The notes under the pieces are model-generated. The model worked only from the letters and a program-made list of their open reading frames with translations. It was not told the origin of the DNA and did no database searches. Source: an uncultured Roseburia sp. (GTDB lineage: Bacteria; Bacillota; Clostridia; Lachnospirales; Lachnospiraceae). Taken from it: DNA of 21,856 nt. Positions 12,508 through 20,114 of this stretch are shown piece by piece. Made by a program: the position numbers and the translations under genes. The stretch spans positions 4,581-26,436 of the forward strand of contig CAJTOI010000033.1 of the NCBI GenBank assembly GCA_910577925.1, given 5' to 3'. Position 1 is the first letter of the stretch. The number at the start of each line of letters is the position of its first letter.

Positions 12508-13290
12508 TCAGAACCGGTGGCCGCCGCCGCTGTGACTGCTGCCGCCGCTGCGTCCGCCACCGCCGCCGCTGCGGGTGCCGCCGCTGGAACGGGGACTGTA
12601 GACTTTGGTCTGATGGGAAAAGTCGGCGTGCGTACCCCGCAGGGAATAGCTGGCGTAGATGCCGCTCAAAAGCTGGCTCGCGGAAGGCTTTCTGCCGGCG
12701 GAGAGTGAGCGGACCAGGGCATAATTTATCAGGAGCGCGATAATCACTGCAAGCAGGAGATTACAGATATATTTCATGGGCTGAGCGATGCGCCCGCCTT
12801 CTAAGAGCTGAAACAGCTGTCCGTATGCCTCCGCGGCACAGCCCGCATAGTCGCCGTCCGAGGCGTAGGTGTAAATATTATCGGTGATGATATCGCACTG
12901 GCCGCTTGAGACCAGACGGGAGACGGAACCGGTATTGTGGATGTAGAGATAACGGTTATCCATGTCGATCACGAACAGAGTACCGCTCTCGCCGCCGAAT
13001 AAGGATTCATAATAGTTTTCGGCGTAGGCGCGTGTGGAGGAGCTGTTTTCGGAAACGGTTTTAAACACGGCATTTCCGTATGCCGTAATGGGCTTCATGG
13101 ATGCTTCGACGGACGAGCGCTCATCCTCGGTCAGAAGCCCGGCGTCATCCGCGACGACCACCTCATAGCCGGTTTCGGAATTGGTGTAGCGTGAGTCCGC
13201 AAAAACAGGACAGGCAAAAAAGAACAGCGCGATAAGGAAGCATGCGCATGCTCCTGAAAGTTTTCGGTTTGCGGTATGTAATTTATGCAC
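12508..13290 (-). CDS. TPM-domain membrane protein with Gly/Ser-rich tail
   Basis: This protein of 260 residues (from the GTG) has a signal segment (12-31), an extracellular TPM domain (about 42-165: YEVVVADDAGLLTEDE, a central LFVIDMDNRYLYIH), one membrane helix (173-194) and a cytoplasmic-side tail ending in Gly/Ser/His repeats such as SGGGGGRSGGSSHSGGGHRF. Proteins of this YgcG/Psb32 type are found in membranes and some have phosphatase activity, but the role here is unknown. GTG at 13290 is preceded by GGGAGGTGA and overlaps the end of the upstream gene by 8 bases, so translation is coupled; an ATG at 13344 would lie deep in that gene. The two proteins probably act together. Confidence 0.85.
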   Translation of the reverse strand: MHKLHTANRKLSGACACFLIALFFFACPVFADSRYTNSETGYEVVVADDAGLLTEDERSSVEASMKPITAYGNAVFKTVSENSSSTRAYAENYYESLFGGESGTLFVIDMDNRYLYIHNTGSVSRLVSSGQCDIITDNIYTYASDGDYAGCAAEAYGQLFQLLEGGRIAQPMKYICNLLLAVIIALLINYALVRSLSAGRKPSASQLLSGIYASYSLRGTHADFSHQTKVYSPRSSGGTRSGGGGGRSGGSSHSGGGHRF

Positions 13291-14692
13291 GGTCGTCACC
13301 TCCCTGTTTGTCAAACTGCGGTAGTCTCCGGGTCGACAAAACATTGTAATATTTTATGACGTCTAACAGACTGATGAGAACGGCAGCCAGCGAAAGGATT
13401 GCGGCTCCGTAAAAAATCAGATCCGATGCCGGGTTGAGGATAAAGACGGCTGCCGCAGCGGCAAAGGATGCGAGCGCACACCAGAAACCGGGCTTTGTCC
13501 ACAGATTGTAGGAGGGGCCGGTGTCTGCGGCGGCCCTGCCCGTTTCGGCTGTTCCGAAGTATCGCTTTCGGTACTGCTGTCCCTTGTCGTCAAGCCCGCT
13601 TTCCTTCCGTGCGATCTGTGCGAACTCCGTGCCGTAGATCACGGTGGAGATGAGCGCAAGTATGGCCGAGGCGATCAGCAGTTTTCCGGGAGTGAGAATC
13701 AGAAACAGGTTTAACAGCAGGAAAATCGGAAGTGCCAGCAGCAGAGAGCCGATGACGTATTTTTTAGGGTCAACCGGGATATCCGCAATCACCTTGCCGG
13801 TCTGTCCGTTTACGGTCGCGTAGGCGACACGGTCTTTGCTCCGGTAGGAGAGAAACCATACCGGAAACATGGCGCCGTCCACCGCTTCGCATCTGGTGCC
13901 GAGAGAGGCGGGGGAGAGCTGGCTCCTGTCCGGGTGATAGGAACGAAATTCCGGGGTGCTGCAGATGCGGTCAATGCTTGCGAGAGAGGCGGCCGCCTCG
14001 GCTTCCGGCTGGTACACGGTTTTATCCACATCCGCGATATCCGCGTAAAACCCGCACAAAAAAGAAGGGGTAAAGGGTTTCATGCCCTTTACGTCATAGG
14101 GAGCGATTTTCTCGCTGATACTGTCGTCAAAAGAGGACGAGGCGTCATAAGACAGGCCCTTGTAGCTGGCCTCCAATTCGCCCCGCAGCGTATAGTGATC
14201 TTTTACGATGTAATCGCCGCGCCGGTTTTCCGTGTGCCCCGCGAGGGAAAGCGAGTTTTTCTGGGAAATATGGTAACACCAGTAGGGCATGTAGATTCCG
14301 CGGAAGCTGTCGATAAATTTTTCGTCCTTCAGCTCTTTCGGCGCAAAAACGGCGCGCTTCATCATGGCGGAATAAGCCCGTTTACAGTCTTCCTTTGTCT
14401 TTGTAAAAGGAATGATATAACCGGGGCGCCGCTCCCTGCTGATGCGGCTGTCCAAGATCGTGGACGCCCCGCAGAAGCTGCAGAACGCCGTGGCATCGGT
14501 GTCTGCGCTCAGAAGTTCGCCGCCGCACTGGGGGCAGGTAAATATTGTGGCCTCATAGTATGTATTTTCTTCGGCATCCTTTTGCTTATGGAAGCGGTAG
14601 GGATCGATGCCGGTATGACAGAATTCGCAGGAAAGCTGCTGGGACGGGATGTCAAATTTCAGATTTCCGCCGCAGTTCGGACATTGATACAT
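13283..14692 (-). CDS. Zinc-ribbon multi-pass membrane protein
   Basis: This protein of 469 residues begins with two zinc ribbons: C4/C7 with C22/C25, and C53/C56 with C71/C74. A soluble region follows (about 85-300), rich in beta structure, with RGIYMPYWCY (131-140) and FPVWFLSYR (276-284) segments, then four membrane helices (about 312-334, 337-354, 402-419, 425-446). Similar zinc-ribbon proteins with YMPYW segments occur in Firmicutes beside TPM-domain genes; function is unknown. AGGAGA lies upstream of the ATG. It overlaps the TPM gene by 8 bases and forms a two-gene operon divergent from the GGDEF gene. Confidence 0.85.
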   Translation of the reverse strand: MYQCPNCGGNLKFDIPSQQLSCEFCHTGIDPYRFHKQKDAEENTYYEATIFTCPQCGGELLSADTDATAFCSFCGASTILDSRISRERRPGYIIPFTKTKEDCKRAYSAMMKRAVFAPKELKDEKFIDSFRGIYMPYWCYHISQKNSLSLAGHTENRRGDYIVKDHYTLRGELEASYKGLSYDASSSFDDSISEKIAPYDVKGMKPFTPSFLCGFYADIADVDKTVYQPEAEAAASLASIDRICSTPEFRSYHPDRSQLSPASLGTRCEAVDGAMFPVWFLSYRSKDRVAYATVNGQTGKVIADIPVDPKKYVIGSLLLALPIFLLLNLFLILTPGKLLIASAILALISTVIYGTEFAQIARKESGLDDKGQQYRKRYFGTAETGRAAADTGPSYNLWTKPGFWCALASFAAAAAVFILNPASDLIFYGAAILSLAAVLISLLDVIKYYNVLSTRRLPQFDKQGGDDRA

Positions 14693-14723
14693 GATAGAAA
14701 TCTCCTTTTTTTGATGATTGATA

Positions 14724-14738
14724 CGGCAGCGTCTGCCG
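14724..14738. promoter_or_regulatory. Short palindrome in the zinc-ribbon gene leader
   Basis: CGGCAG-CGT-CTGCCG, six-base arms around three bases, lies 32 bases upstream of the minus-strand start codon. It could be an operator or leader hairpin. No good minus-strand promoter could be picked in 14739-14810. Confidence 0.25.
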
Positions 14739-14810
14739 CAGCTGATACTCTTATCTTAATACTTTCCGGGAAAAAGGTAAATATTTTTGTGAAAGTAAGG
14801 GAGACAGAGT

Positions 14811-14839
14811 TTGACGGAAAGTGTATGGTTTTATATAAT
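14811..14839 (+). promoter_or_regulatory. Promoter of the sensor-GGDEF gene
   Basis: TTGACG (14811-14816), a 17-base spacer and a perfect TATAAT (14834-14839). The start codon is about 36 bases past the expected transcription start. Confidence 0.8.
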
Positions 14840-14881
14840 TGAGAGAGAGAAGAGGAGGTATTGTCGGACGGAGGGGAACAA

Positions 14882-16798
14882 ATGAGGAAAATAGCACTGA
14901 TGATGGATGGCTGGAAACGCTCTTTTACCTACGCATGGCCGGCGGGGATTTTGAAACGCATCAGAGAGACGGACGAGGAGGTTAATCTTTACACGTTTAA
15001 CAGCAGCGGAGACTGGAGCAGGGACAGAGAATACAACGTGGGGGAATACAATATCTACCGGCTGCCGGATCTGAATGAGTTTGACGGGATCATCGTGGAT
15101 TTGAATAATATCTGCTATCCCGATGTCAGAGACCGGCTGATTGCCTCGGTAAAGGCGGCAGGGAAACCGGTGCTTGCCATCGCAAACGATATTGAGGGTT
15201 TTTATTATGTCGGGGTCGACAATTATACGGCAATGCAGGAGGTGATTGCGCATCTGCACAGAAAGCATGACTGTAAAAGATTCTGGTTTGTGATGGGACC
15301 GAAAGACAATTATGAGAATCGCCGCCGTATGGCCGCGCTGCGGGATTATATGGATGAGCAGCGGCTTGCTTGGCGGGAGGCCGATTTCTATTCGGAGAGT
15401 TTTGAGTATCAGTGCGGCATCAACGGGTTTGAGACATTATTCGAGAGACACGGAGGGCTGCCGGACGCCGTTATCTGCGCAAACGACAACATTGCGGTCG
15501 GCGTGTGCGAGGCTGCGGCGAAGCACGGCTGTCATGCGCCGCGGGATTTTCTGGTGACGGGCTTTGACAATTTCGACAAGGCGGGCTATTATCTGCCGCA
15601 TATCACGACGGTGGGGCATGAGCGCGAGGAGGTGGGATATCTCTGCGCGGATATTCTGATACGGCTGTGGAACGGCGAATGTGTGCCGCATTTTAATTAT
15701 ACCCGCCATAAATGCGTGTTCTGGGAGAGCTGCGGGTGCAGGGAGGACTTTGCGGTGAATCAGGCGCTGCACGCGAAAGAACAGGTGGTGTCCGGGATTG
15801 AGGCAGAGGAATTCAGGCAGCAGGTGATGGCGCTGGAATATGAGTTTCTGCAGTGTGATACGGTGCGGCAGATGGCGCACCGGCTTCCCAAACGGATTTC
15901 GATGGGGCGGTGTGACGCGATTTATATGATCGTTGACGAGCATATCAATGATTTTAAAAATATGAAGGAGTTTTACGACCGCCATTTGCTCGGCGACGCG
16001 GAATTTTGCGTTCAGGGCTATCCCGAGACGATGCGGGTGGAGTTTGTGTATGAGAACGGAAAGGTAAAGGAGTGCAGGGGGGAACGTATTTCCGGGATTT
16101 TTCCGATGTTTGAAACCGGAGAGAGCGGGCGGGATTACCTGTTTCTTCCGCTGCATTTTCGCGAGCGGACGGTGGGGTATTTCGTCGTCTGCAATGCCGT
16201 GTACCTGATGAAACGGCAGTATCTGCTCCATATTATTAATGTGCTGACCTCCGCGATGGAAAATCTGCACAAGAAGGAGCGGCTGATCTATCTGAACCGG
16301 GAATTGTCGGAACTCTCAGTAAAAGATGCAATGACGGGGATGTATAACCGTCTGGGGTATCAGGAACTGACCTGTCGGCTGTTTGACGAGAAGCGGGAGC
16401 AGGGGGAGAATCTTACGGTTCTGTTTATTGACATGGACCGGCTCAAGTATATCAATGATCATTTCGGACATATTTACGGGGACCGTGCCATTAAGACGAT
16501 TGCGGAAACAATTTTAAAAATCATTCCGGGCGGGGCTATGGCAGTGCGCACCGGAGGGGATGAATTTCTGATTATTCTGGAAAAAACGGGGGAAGAGGAG
16601 CTTGCAGGAATGGTGGACTGCATCCGCGGAAGGCTTTGCGAGCAGTCGGCGGAAATGAAGCTACCGTTTCCGCTTACGGTCAGTGTGGGCTATGTCCATA
16701 CCGATATGGATTCGGACAGACCGCTTGACGATTATGTGCGGGAGGCGGATGAGATTATGTACCGGGAGAAGACAGGAAAGAAAGCAGAACGAACGTAA
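14882..16798 (+). CDS. Cytoplasmic LacI-type sensor fused to a diguanylate cyclase (GGDEF)
   Basis: This 638-residue protein should make cyclic di-GMP from two GTP in response to a ligand. Residues 1-270 form a periplasmic-binding-protein-like domain of the LacI/GalR type (ALMMDGWKRSFTYAWPAG, DAVICANDNIAVGVCEAA, VTGFDNFD), but there is neither a DNA-binding helix-turn-helix nor a signal peptide, so ligand sensing must be cytoplasmic. A middle GAF-like region (about 320-460) follows, then GGDEF (about 475-632) with the active motif RTGGDEF (556-562) and metal-site FIDMDRLKYIND (515-526). The inhibitory RxxD site expected before GGDEF is absent. ATG at 14882 follows GGAGGGG; a TTG at 14861 has too short a spacing. 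Confidence 0.92.
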   Translation: MRKIALMMDGWKRSFTYAWPAGILKRIRETDEEVNLYTFNSSGDWSRDREYNVGEYNIYRLPDLNEFDGIIVDLNNICYPDVRDRLIASVKAAGKPVLAIANDIEGFYYVGVDNYTAMQEVIAHLHRKHDCKRFWFVMGPKDNYENRRRMAALRDYMDEQRLAWREADFYSESFEYQCGINGFETLFERHGGLPDAVICANDNIAVGVCEAAAKHGCHAPRDFLVTGFDNFDKAGYYLPHITTVGHEREEVGYLCADILIRLWNGECVPHFNYTRHKCVFWESCGCREDFAVNQALHAKEQVVSGIEAEEFRQQVMALEYEFLQCDTVRQMAHRLPKRISMGRCDAIYMIVDEHINDFKNMKEFYDRHLLGDAEFCVQGYPETMRVEFVYENGKVKECRGERISGIFPMFETGESGRDYLFLPLHFRERTVGYFVVCNAVYLMKRQYLLHIINVLTSAMENLHKKERLIYLNRELSELSVKDAMTGMYNRLGYQELTCRLFDEKREQGENLTVLFIDMDRLKYINDHFGHIYGDRAIKTIAETILKIIPGGAMAVRTGGDEFLIILEKTGEEELAGMVDCIRGRLCEQSAEMKLPFPLTVSVGYVHTDMDSDRPLDDYVREADEIMYREKTGKKAERT

Positions 16799-16813
16799 AG
16801 AGAAAGTGCGGGA

Positions 16814-16998
16814 ATGTGGCAGGGCATATCTCTTTGGTATAGGAACTGGTCTGTGGGACAAGCCTGCGCATCGTAAAGGAGCAGGGATATTTGGAACGGC
16901 TGCTGCACTTTCAGTCGGAAAATCCCGAGACGCAGGCGCAGTTTTCGGCGATACGCGCAGAGATGGAGCGGTATCTGTTCCGATTCAGGGAAATGTGA
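16814..16998 (+). pseudogene. Small ORF apparently broken by a one-base shift
   Basis: From the ATG at 16814 one reads 20 residues (MWQGISLWYRNWSVGQACAS) to a TAA at 16874. The other frame, open from just after a stop to 16998, reads SLRIVKEQGYLERLLHF and continues to ...MERYLFRFREM. Adding one G to the GGG near 16854-16857 would join the two into a 61-residue protein, MWQGISLWYRNWSVGTSLRIV and onward. Alternatively a 35-residue protein could start at TTG 16891, which has AAGGAG nine bases upstream. The 3' part looks like real protein (charged amphipathic helix). It lies 15 bases after the GGDEF gene and its end overlaps the convergent CmpB-family gene by 14 bases. I do not recognise it. Confidence 0.45.
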
Positions 16999-17578
16999 TG
17001 CCGCGTCCGATGTTGGGGAAAATCAGCGCGGCGGCGCAGTCAAGCACAAAAAGCAGCACCAGAATCGTGTTCGCTCCGAGGCGGACGGGGACGGGCAGTT
17101 TTTCCCAGAGCTTCGCGAAGAAACCCGAGAGTGCGCAGACCCAGAGTACCCCGGCAAATCCAAAGCCAAGTGCGGACCAGAGACAGATATAGCCGTTATA
17201 ATTAAAGGGATAGCCGCGGTAATCCCAGTAGCGCAGATCCCATATGGAATCGAGAAACCACCCGATCAGAAGTTCGAGTCCGGTGCCGATGAGCAGCGAG
17301 AGGAAGAATGTTATGACCGGGTGTTTTTTTGCGGTGCGGGAGAGCAGAAGGTAAAAAAGAACGCCGCCCACACCGTAGACGGGCAGCCACGGACCGTAGA
17401 GAAAGCCGCGGTTCGTAAAGCCGCCGTCTTTTACAAAGAAAATGGCGACCTCCCAGAGAAAGCCGGCGACGGAGCACAAAAAGAAAAAGAAAATCTGCAG
17501 AGAGATCAACCAGGCGATATGATTCTGTTCCGGTGGGCAGAGATTGGTGAAATCCGGTAAATGAGTTTGTTTTTTCAT
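16985..17578 (-). CDS. CmpB-family putative ABC transporter permease
   Basis: This 197-residue integral membrane protein resembles the family named ABC_trans_CmpB, annotated as a putative ABC transporter permease though no partner ATPase is adjacent and the function is not established. It has about five hydrophobic segments (23-46, 66-80, 88-109, 130-150, 167-188) and the family hallmark around 54-72, FTNRGFLYGPWLPVYGVGG, together with WDYRGYPFNYNGYICL (118-133). The start is uncertain: ATG at 17578 lacks a clear ribosome binding site, and an in-frame TTG at 17596 would add six residues. A TATAAT on the minus strand at 17607-17612 would put transcription start near 17600, which favours 17578. 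Confidence 0.82.
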   Translation of the reverse strand: MKKQTHLPDFTNLCPPEQNHIAWLISLQIFFFFLCSVAGFLWEVAIFFVKDGGFTNRGFLYGPWLPVYGVGGVLFYLLLSRTAKKHPVITFFLSLLIGTGLELLIGWFLDSIWDLRYWDYRGYPFNYNGYICLWSALGFGFAGVLWVCALSGFFAKLWEKLPVPVRLGANTILVLLFVLDCAAALIFPNIGRGITFP

Positions 17579-17606
17579 GGGGATAGTATGCCGCAAACGG
17601 ACACAA

Positions 17607-17612
17607 ATTATA
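17607..17612 (-). promoter_or_regulatory. Possible -10 box of the CmpB-family gene
   Basis: A perfect TATAAT on the minus strand, 29 bases upstream of the chosen ATG. No -35 resembling TTGACA was found at 16-18 bases. A plus-strand TATACT (17643-17648), also lacking a good -35, may serve the transporter gene in the other direction. Confidence 0.3.
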
Positions 17613-17688
17613 GGCGTGCTTTCATTTTTACGGGTTCTGTGCTATACTTACAAATTGATGTATATTTATGCAAACAGTAAGGAGAGCT

Positions 17689-19278
17689 ATGAAGATGAAG
17701 AAAATGAAACAACGTCTGCTGTGCCTTTTGACCGCGGCAGGGTTTGCGCTCGGAGCTGCCGCCTGCGGAAACGCCCCGCGTGAAGCGGGGGAGACGAATA
17801 CTGCCGGAAACGCGGCGGAGGCCCAGGCGGGGGATCCGGCCGGAAATGAGGCGGCGGGAGCCGTTTTGTCTGCGGATGATCTCCCGGGAAAGCGGATCGG
17901 CGTCCAGCTTGGCACGACGGGAGATATCTATGTCAGCGATTACGAGTCGGACGGTTCGGGCACGGCGGTGGAACGCTATAATAAAGGGGCGGACGCGGTG
18001 CAGGCGTTAAAGCAGGGAAAGATTGACTGTGTTGTCATTGACGAGGAACCGGCTCTCAATTTTGTGGAACAGAATCCGGGGCTTCGCGTTTTGCCGGAGG
18101 AATTTACACTGGAGGAGTATGCGTTCGTTGTCGGAAAGGGAAATGACGGGCTGGCTGACGCGGTCAACGCGGCGCTGAGTGAATTGGAGGAAGAGGGCGT
18201 TCTTGACGAGATCAAAAAGAATTATACCGGCACGGAGGAAGAGGTCGGCAGCTATCCCTATGAGAAACGGGATGTTGAGCGTTTAAACGGGACGCTTGTC
18301 GTAGGGACAAACGCGGAATTCCCGCCGTATGAGTATTATGAAAACGGAAGTATCACCGGTCTGGATATGGATATCATGCAGGCCGTCTGCGATAAGCTTG
18401 GGATGGAGATGGAGGTCGAGGATATGGCATTTGATTCCATTATCCCTGCGATTGCCACAGGGAAGGTGGATATCGGAGCCGCGGGTTTTACCGTAACAGA
18501 AGAACGGAAGAAAAATGTCAATTTCACGGATACATACACGACATCCAAGCAGGTGATTATCGTGGCGGATACAGGAAATGCGGGCCCAAAAAGCAGTTTT
18601 GCGGACAAGCTTTACGATAATTTTGTCAAAGAAAACCGTTATCTGTATCTGTTAAAGGGGCTTGGAAGTACGCTTGTGATTACGATATTCGCGGTTATGA
18701 TCGGTATTGTTTTGGGATTTCTGATCGCGGTCGTACGCACGAGTCATGACCGCACCGGCGGGTTTGTGATTTTGAACGGAATCTGCAGGCTGTACCTTAC
18801 GATCGTGCGCGGCACGCCGGTCATGATTCAGCTTTTGATTATTTATTATGTGATATTCCAGAGCGTCAATGTCGGGAAGACGCTGGTGGCGATAATCGCG
18901 TTCGGACTCAATTCCGCAGCATATGTGGCGGAGATTGTGCGTTCCGGCATCATGGCGGTCGATATCGGGCAGTTTGAGGCGGGGAGAAGTCTCGGACTGA
19001 ATTATAAGCAGACGATGTCCGCCATCGTCCTTCCGCAGGCGGTGAAAAATATCCTGCCGGCACTCTGTAATGAGTTTATCAGTCTGCTGAAGGAGACATC
19101 TATCAGCGGTTATATCGGACTTATGGATCTGACGAAAGGCGGCGATATCATACGAAGCATCACATATGAGGCGTTTCTGCCGCTGATCGTGGTCGCGGTT
19201 GTGTATCTGCTGATGGTGATGGGATTGAGCAAGGGCGTATCCGTGCTGGAAAGGAGGCTGAGAAACAATGAGCGATAA
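17689..19278 (+). CDS. Amino-acid ABC transporter, permuted binding protein fused to permease
   Basis: This 529-residue protein combines ligand capture and membrane passage for a polar amino acid, probably of the glutamine/cystine group. It has a lipoprotein-like signal (lipobox AAAC, Cys26), a low-complexity linker (27-62), then two binding-protein lobes in unusual order: the C-terminal lobe first (68-179: KRIGVQLGTTGDIYV, KQGKIDCVVIDEEPA, ALSELEEEGVLDEIKKNY) and the N-terminal lobe second (201-294: TLVVGTNAEFPPYEYYENG, GLDMDIMQAVCDKLG, GFTVTEERKKNVNFT). Asp118 and Arg273 sit where type II binding proteins hold the amino acid. The permease (about 320-525) has the EAA loop EAGRSLGLNYKQTMSAIVLP (430-449). 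GGAGAG precedes the ATG. It overlaps the ATPase gene by 11 bases. Confidence 0.92.
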   Translation: MKMKKMKQRLLCLLTAAGFALGAAACGNAPREAGETNTAGNAAEAQAGDPAGNEAAGAVLSADDLPGKRIGVQLGTTGDIYVSDYESDGSGTAVERYNKGADAVQALKQGKIDCVVIDEEPALNFVEQNPGLRVLPEEFTLEEYAFVVGKGNDGLADAVNAALSELEEEGVLDEIKKNYTGTEEEVGSYPYEKRDVERLNGTLVVGTNAEFPPYEYYENGSITGLDMDIMQAVCDKLGMEMEVEDMAFDSIIPAIATGKVDIGAAGFTVTEERKKNVNFTDTYTTSKQVIIVADTGNAGPKSSFADKLYDNFVKENRYLYLLKGLGSTLVITIFAVMIGIVLGFLIAVVRTSHDRTGGFVILNGICRLYLTIVRGTPVMIQLLIIYYVIFQSVNVGKTLVAIIAFGLNSAAYVAEIVRSGIMAVDIGQFEAGRSLGLNYKQTMSAIVLPQAVKNILPALCNEFISLLKETSISGYIGLMDLTKGGDIIRSITYEAFLPLIVVAVVYLLMVMGLSKGVSVLERRLRNNER

Positions 19279-20008
19279 TACGGTTATTCTGGAAGCGAAG
19301 GATCTCTGCAAGTCGTTTGACGGGCACGAGGTATTAAAGGGGATTTCTACGACAATCAAAAAGGGCGACGTGCTTGCGCTGATCGGGCCGTCCGGCTGCG
19401 GAAAGTCTACGTTTCTGCGGTCGCTGAATCTGCTTGAGACGCCGACGTCGGGGCATGTGCTTTTCGAGGGAACGGATCTGACGGACCCGTCGGTCGATAT
19501 CAATCAGGTCAGGGAGAAGATCGGCATGGTATTTCAGCAGTTTAATCTGTTTCCGAATATGACCGTGCGGGAAAATATCACGCTTGCGCCGGTGAAGCTT
19601 CGCAAGATGACAGAGGCGGAGGCGCGGAAAAAAGCCGATGAGCTGCTTGCGAGGATCGGGCTTTCAGATAAAGCGGACGCTTACCCGGCGAGCCTTTCGG
19701 GCGGACAAAAGCAGCGTATCGCGATTGTGCGCTCGCTGGCAATGAACCCGGATATCATTCTTTTCGATGAGCCGACCTCCGCGCTTGATCCGGAGATGGT
19801 GGGCGAGGTGCTAAGCGTAATGAAAGAGCTGGCAACAACCGGGATGACGATGGTGGTCGTGACGCATGAGATGGGGTTCGCCCGCGAGGTTGCAAACCGC
19901 GTTATGTTTATCAATGACGGCGTGATTCAGGAGGAGAATACGCCGCAGGAGATTTTTGAACATCCGCAGAGTCCGCGGCTGCGGGATTTTTTGTCGAAGG
20001 TCTTGTAG
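19268..20008 (+). CDS. glnQ: Amino-acid ABC transporter ATP-binding protein
   Basis: This 246-residue ATPase powers the transporter encoded just upstream. Walker A GPSGCGKST (40-48), the Q-loop at 90-91 (VFQQFNLFP), signature LSGGQKQR (143-150), Walker B ILFDEP (164-169), the D-loop SALDP and the switch His200 in VTHEM are intact, and the protein ends after the usual TPQEIFEHPQSPRLRDFL tail of the polar amino-acid (PAAT) class. GGAGG lies 11 bases before the ATG, inside the end of the permease gene, which implies coupled translation and fixed stoichiometry. The gene symbol is by class; the substrate could be glutamine, cystine or another amino acid. Confidence 0.93.
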   Translation: MSDNTVILEAKDLCKSFDGHEVLKGISTTIKKGDVLALIGPSGCGKSTFLRSLNLLETPTSGHVLFEGTDLTDPSVDINQVREKIGMVFQQFNLFPNMTVRENITLAPVKLRKMTEAEARKKADELLARIGLSDKADAYPASLSGGQKQRIAIVRSLAMNPDIILFDEPTSALDPEMVGEVLSVMKELATTGMTMVVVTHEMGFAREVANRVMFINDGVIQEENTPQEIFEHPQSPRLRDFLSKVL

Positions 20009-20016
20009 AGAAAAAC

Positions 20017-20045
20017 TTGTAATGCACGGCGCCGTATTTTATAAT
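20017..20045 (+). promoter_or_regulatory. Promoter of guaA
   Basis: TTGTAA (20017-20022), 17 bases, TATAAT (20040-20045). It starts 8 bases after the ATPase stop codon. The leader of about 63 bases shows no recognisable purine riboswitch. Confidence 0.65.
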
Positions 20046-20114
20046 AAGGAAAAATCGGACTTTCTGTCGTCTGCGGCAAAGGTTCGGGAAGATAACCAGG
20101 AGGAATGGGGCAAT

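Noticed and set aside
13934..14842. 302-residue open frame opposite the zinc-ribbon membrane gene
   Set aside because: It is antisense to a gene with clear Cys motifs and membrane segments, and shows no ribosome binding site or recognisable domain.
19956..20114. Possible 53-residue extension of GMP synthase
   Set aside because: The extension starts inside the ATPase gene and runs across the guaA promoter, whereas MEKVIVIDFGGQ at 20115 is the standard enzyme start with a ribosome binding site.
20046..20114. Purine riboswitch upstream of guaA
   Set aside because: The leader is only about 63 bases and lacks the three-way junction and conserved loop sequences of purine riboswitches.
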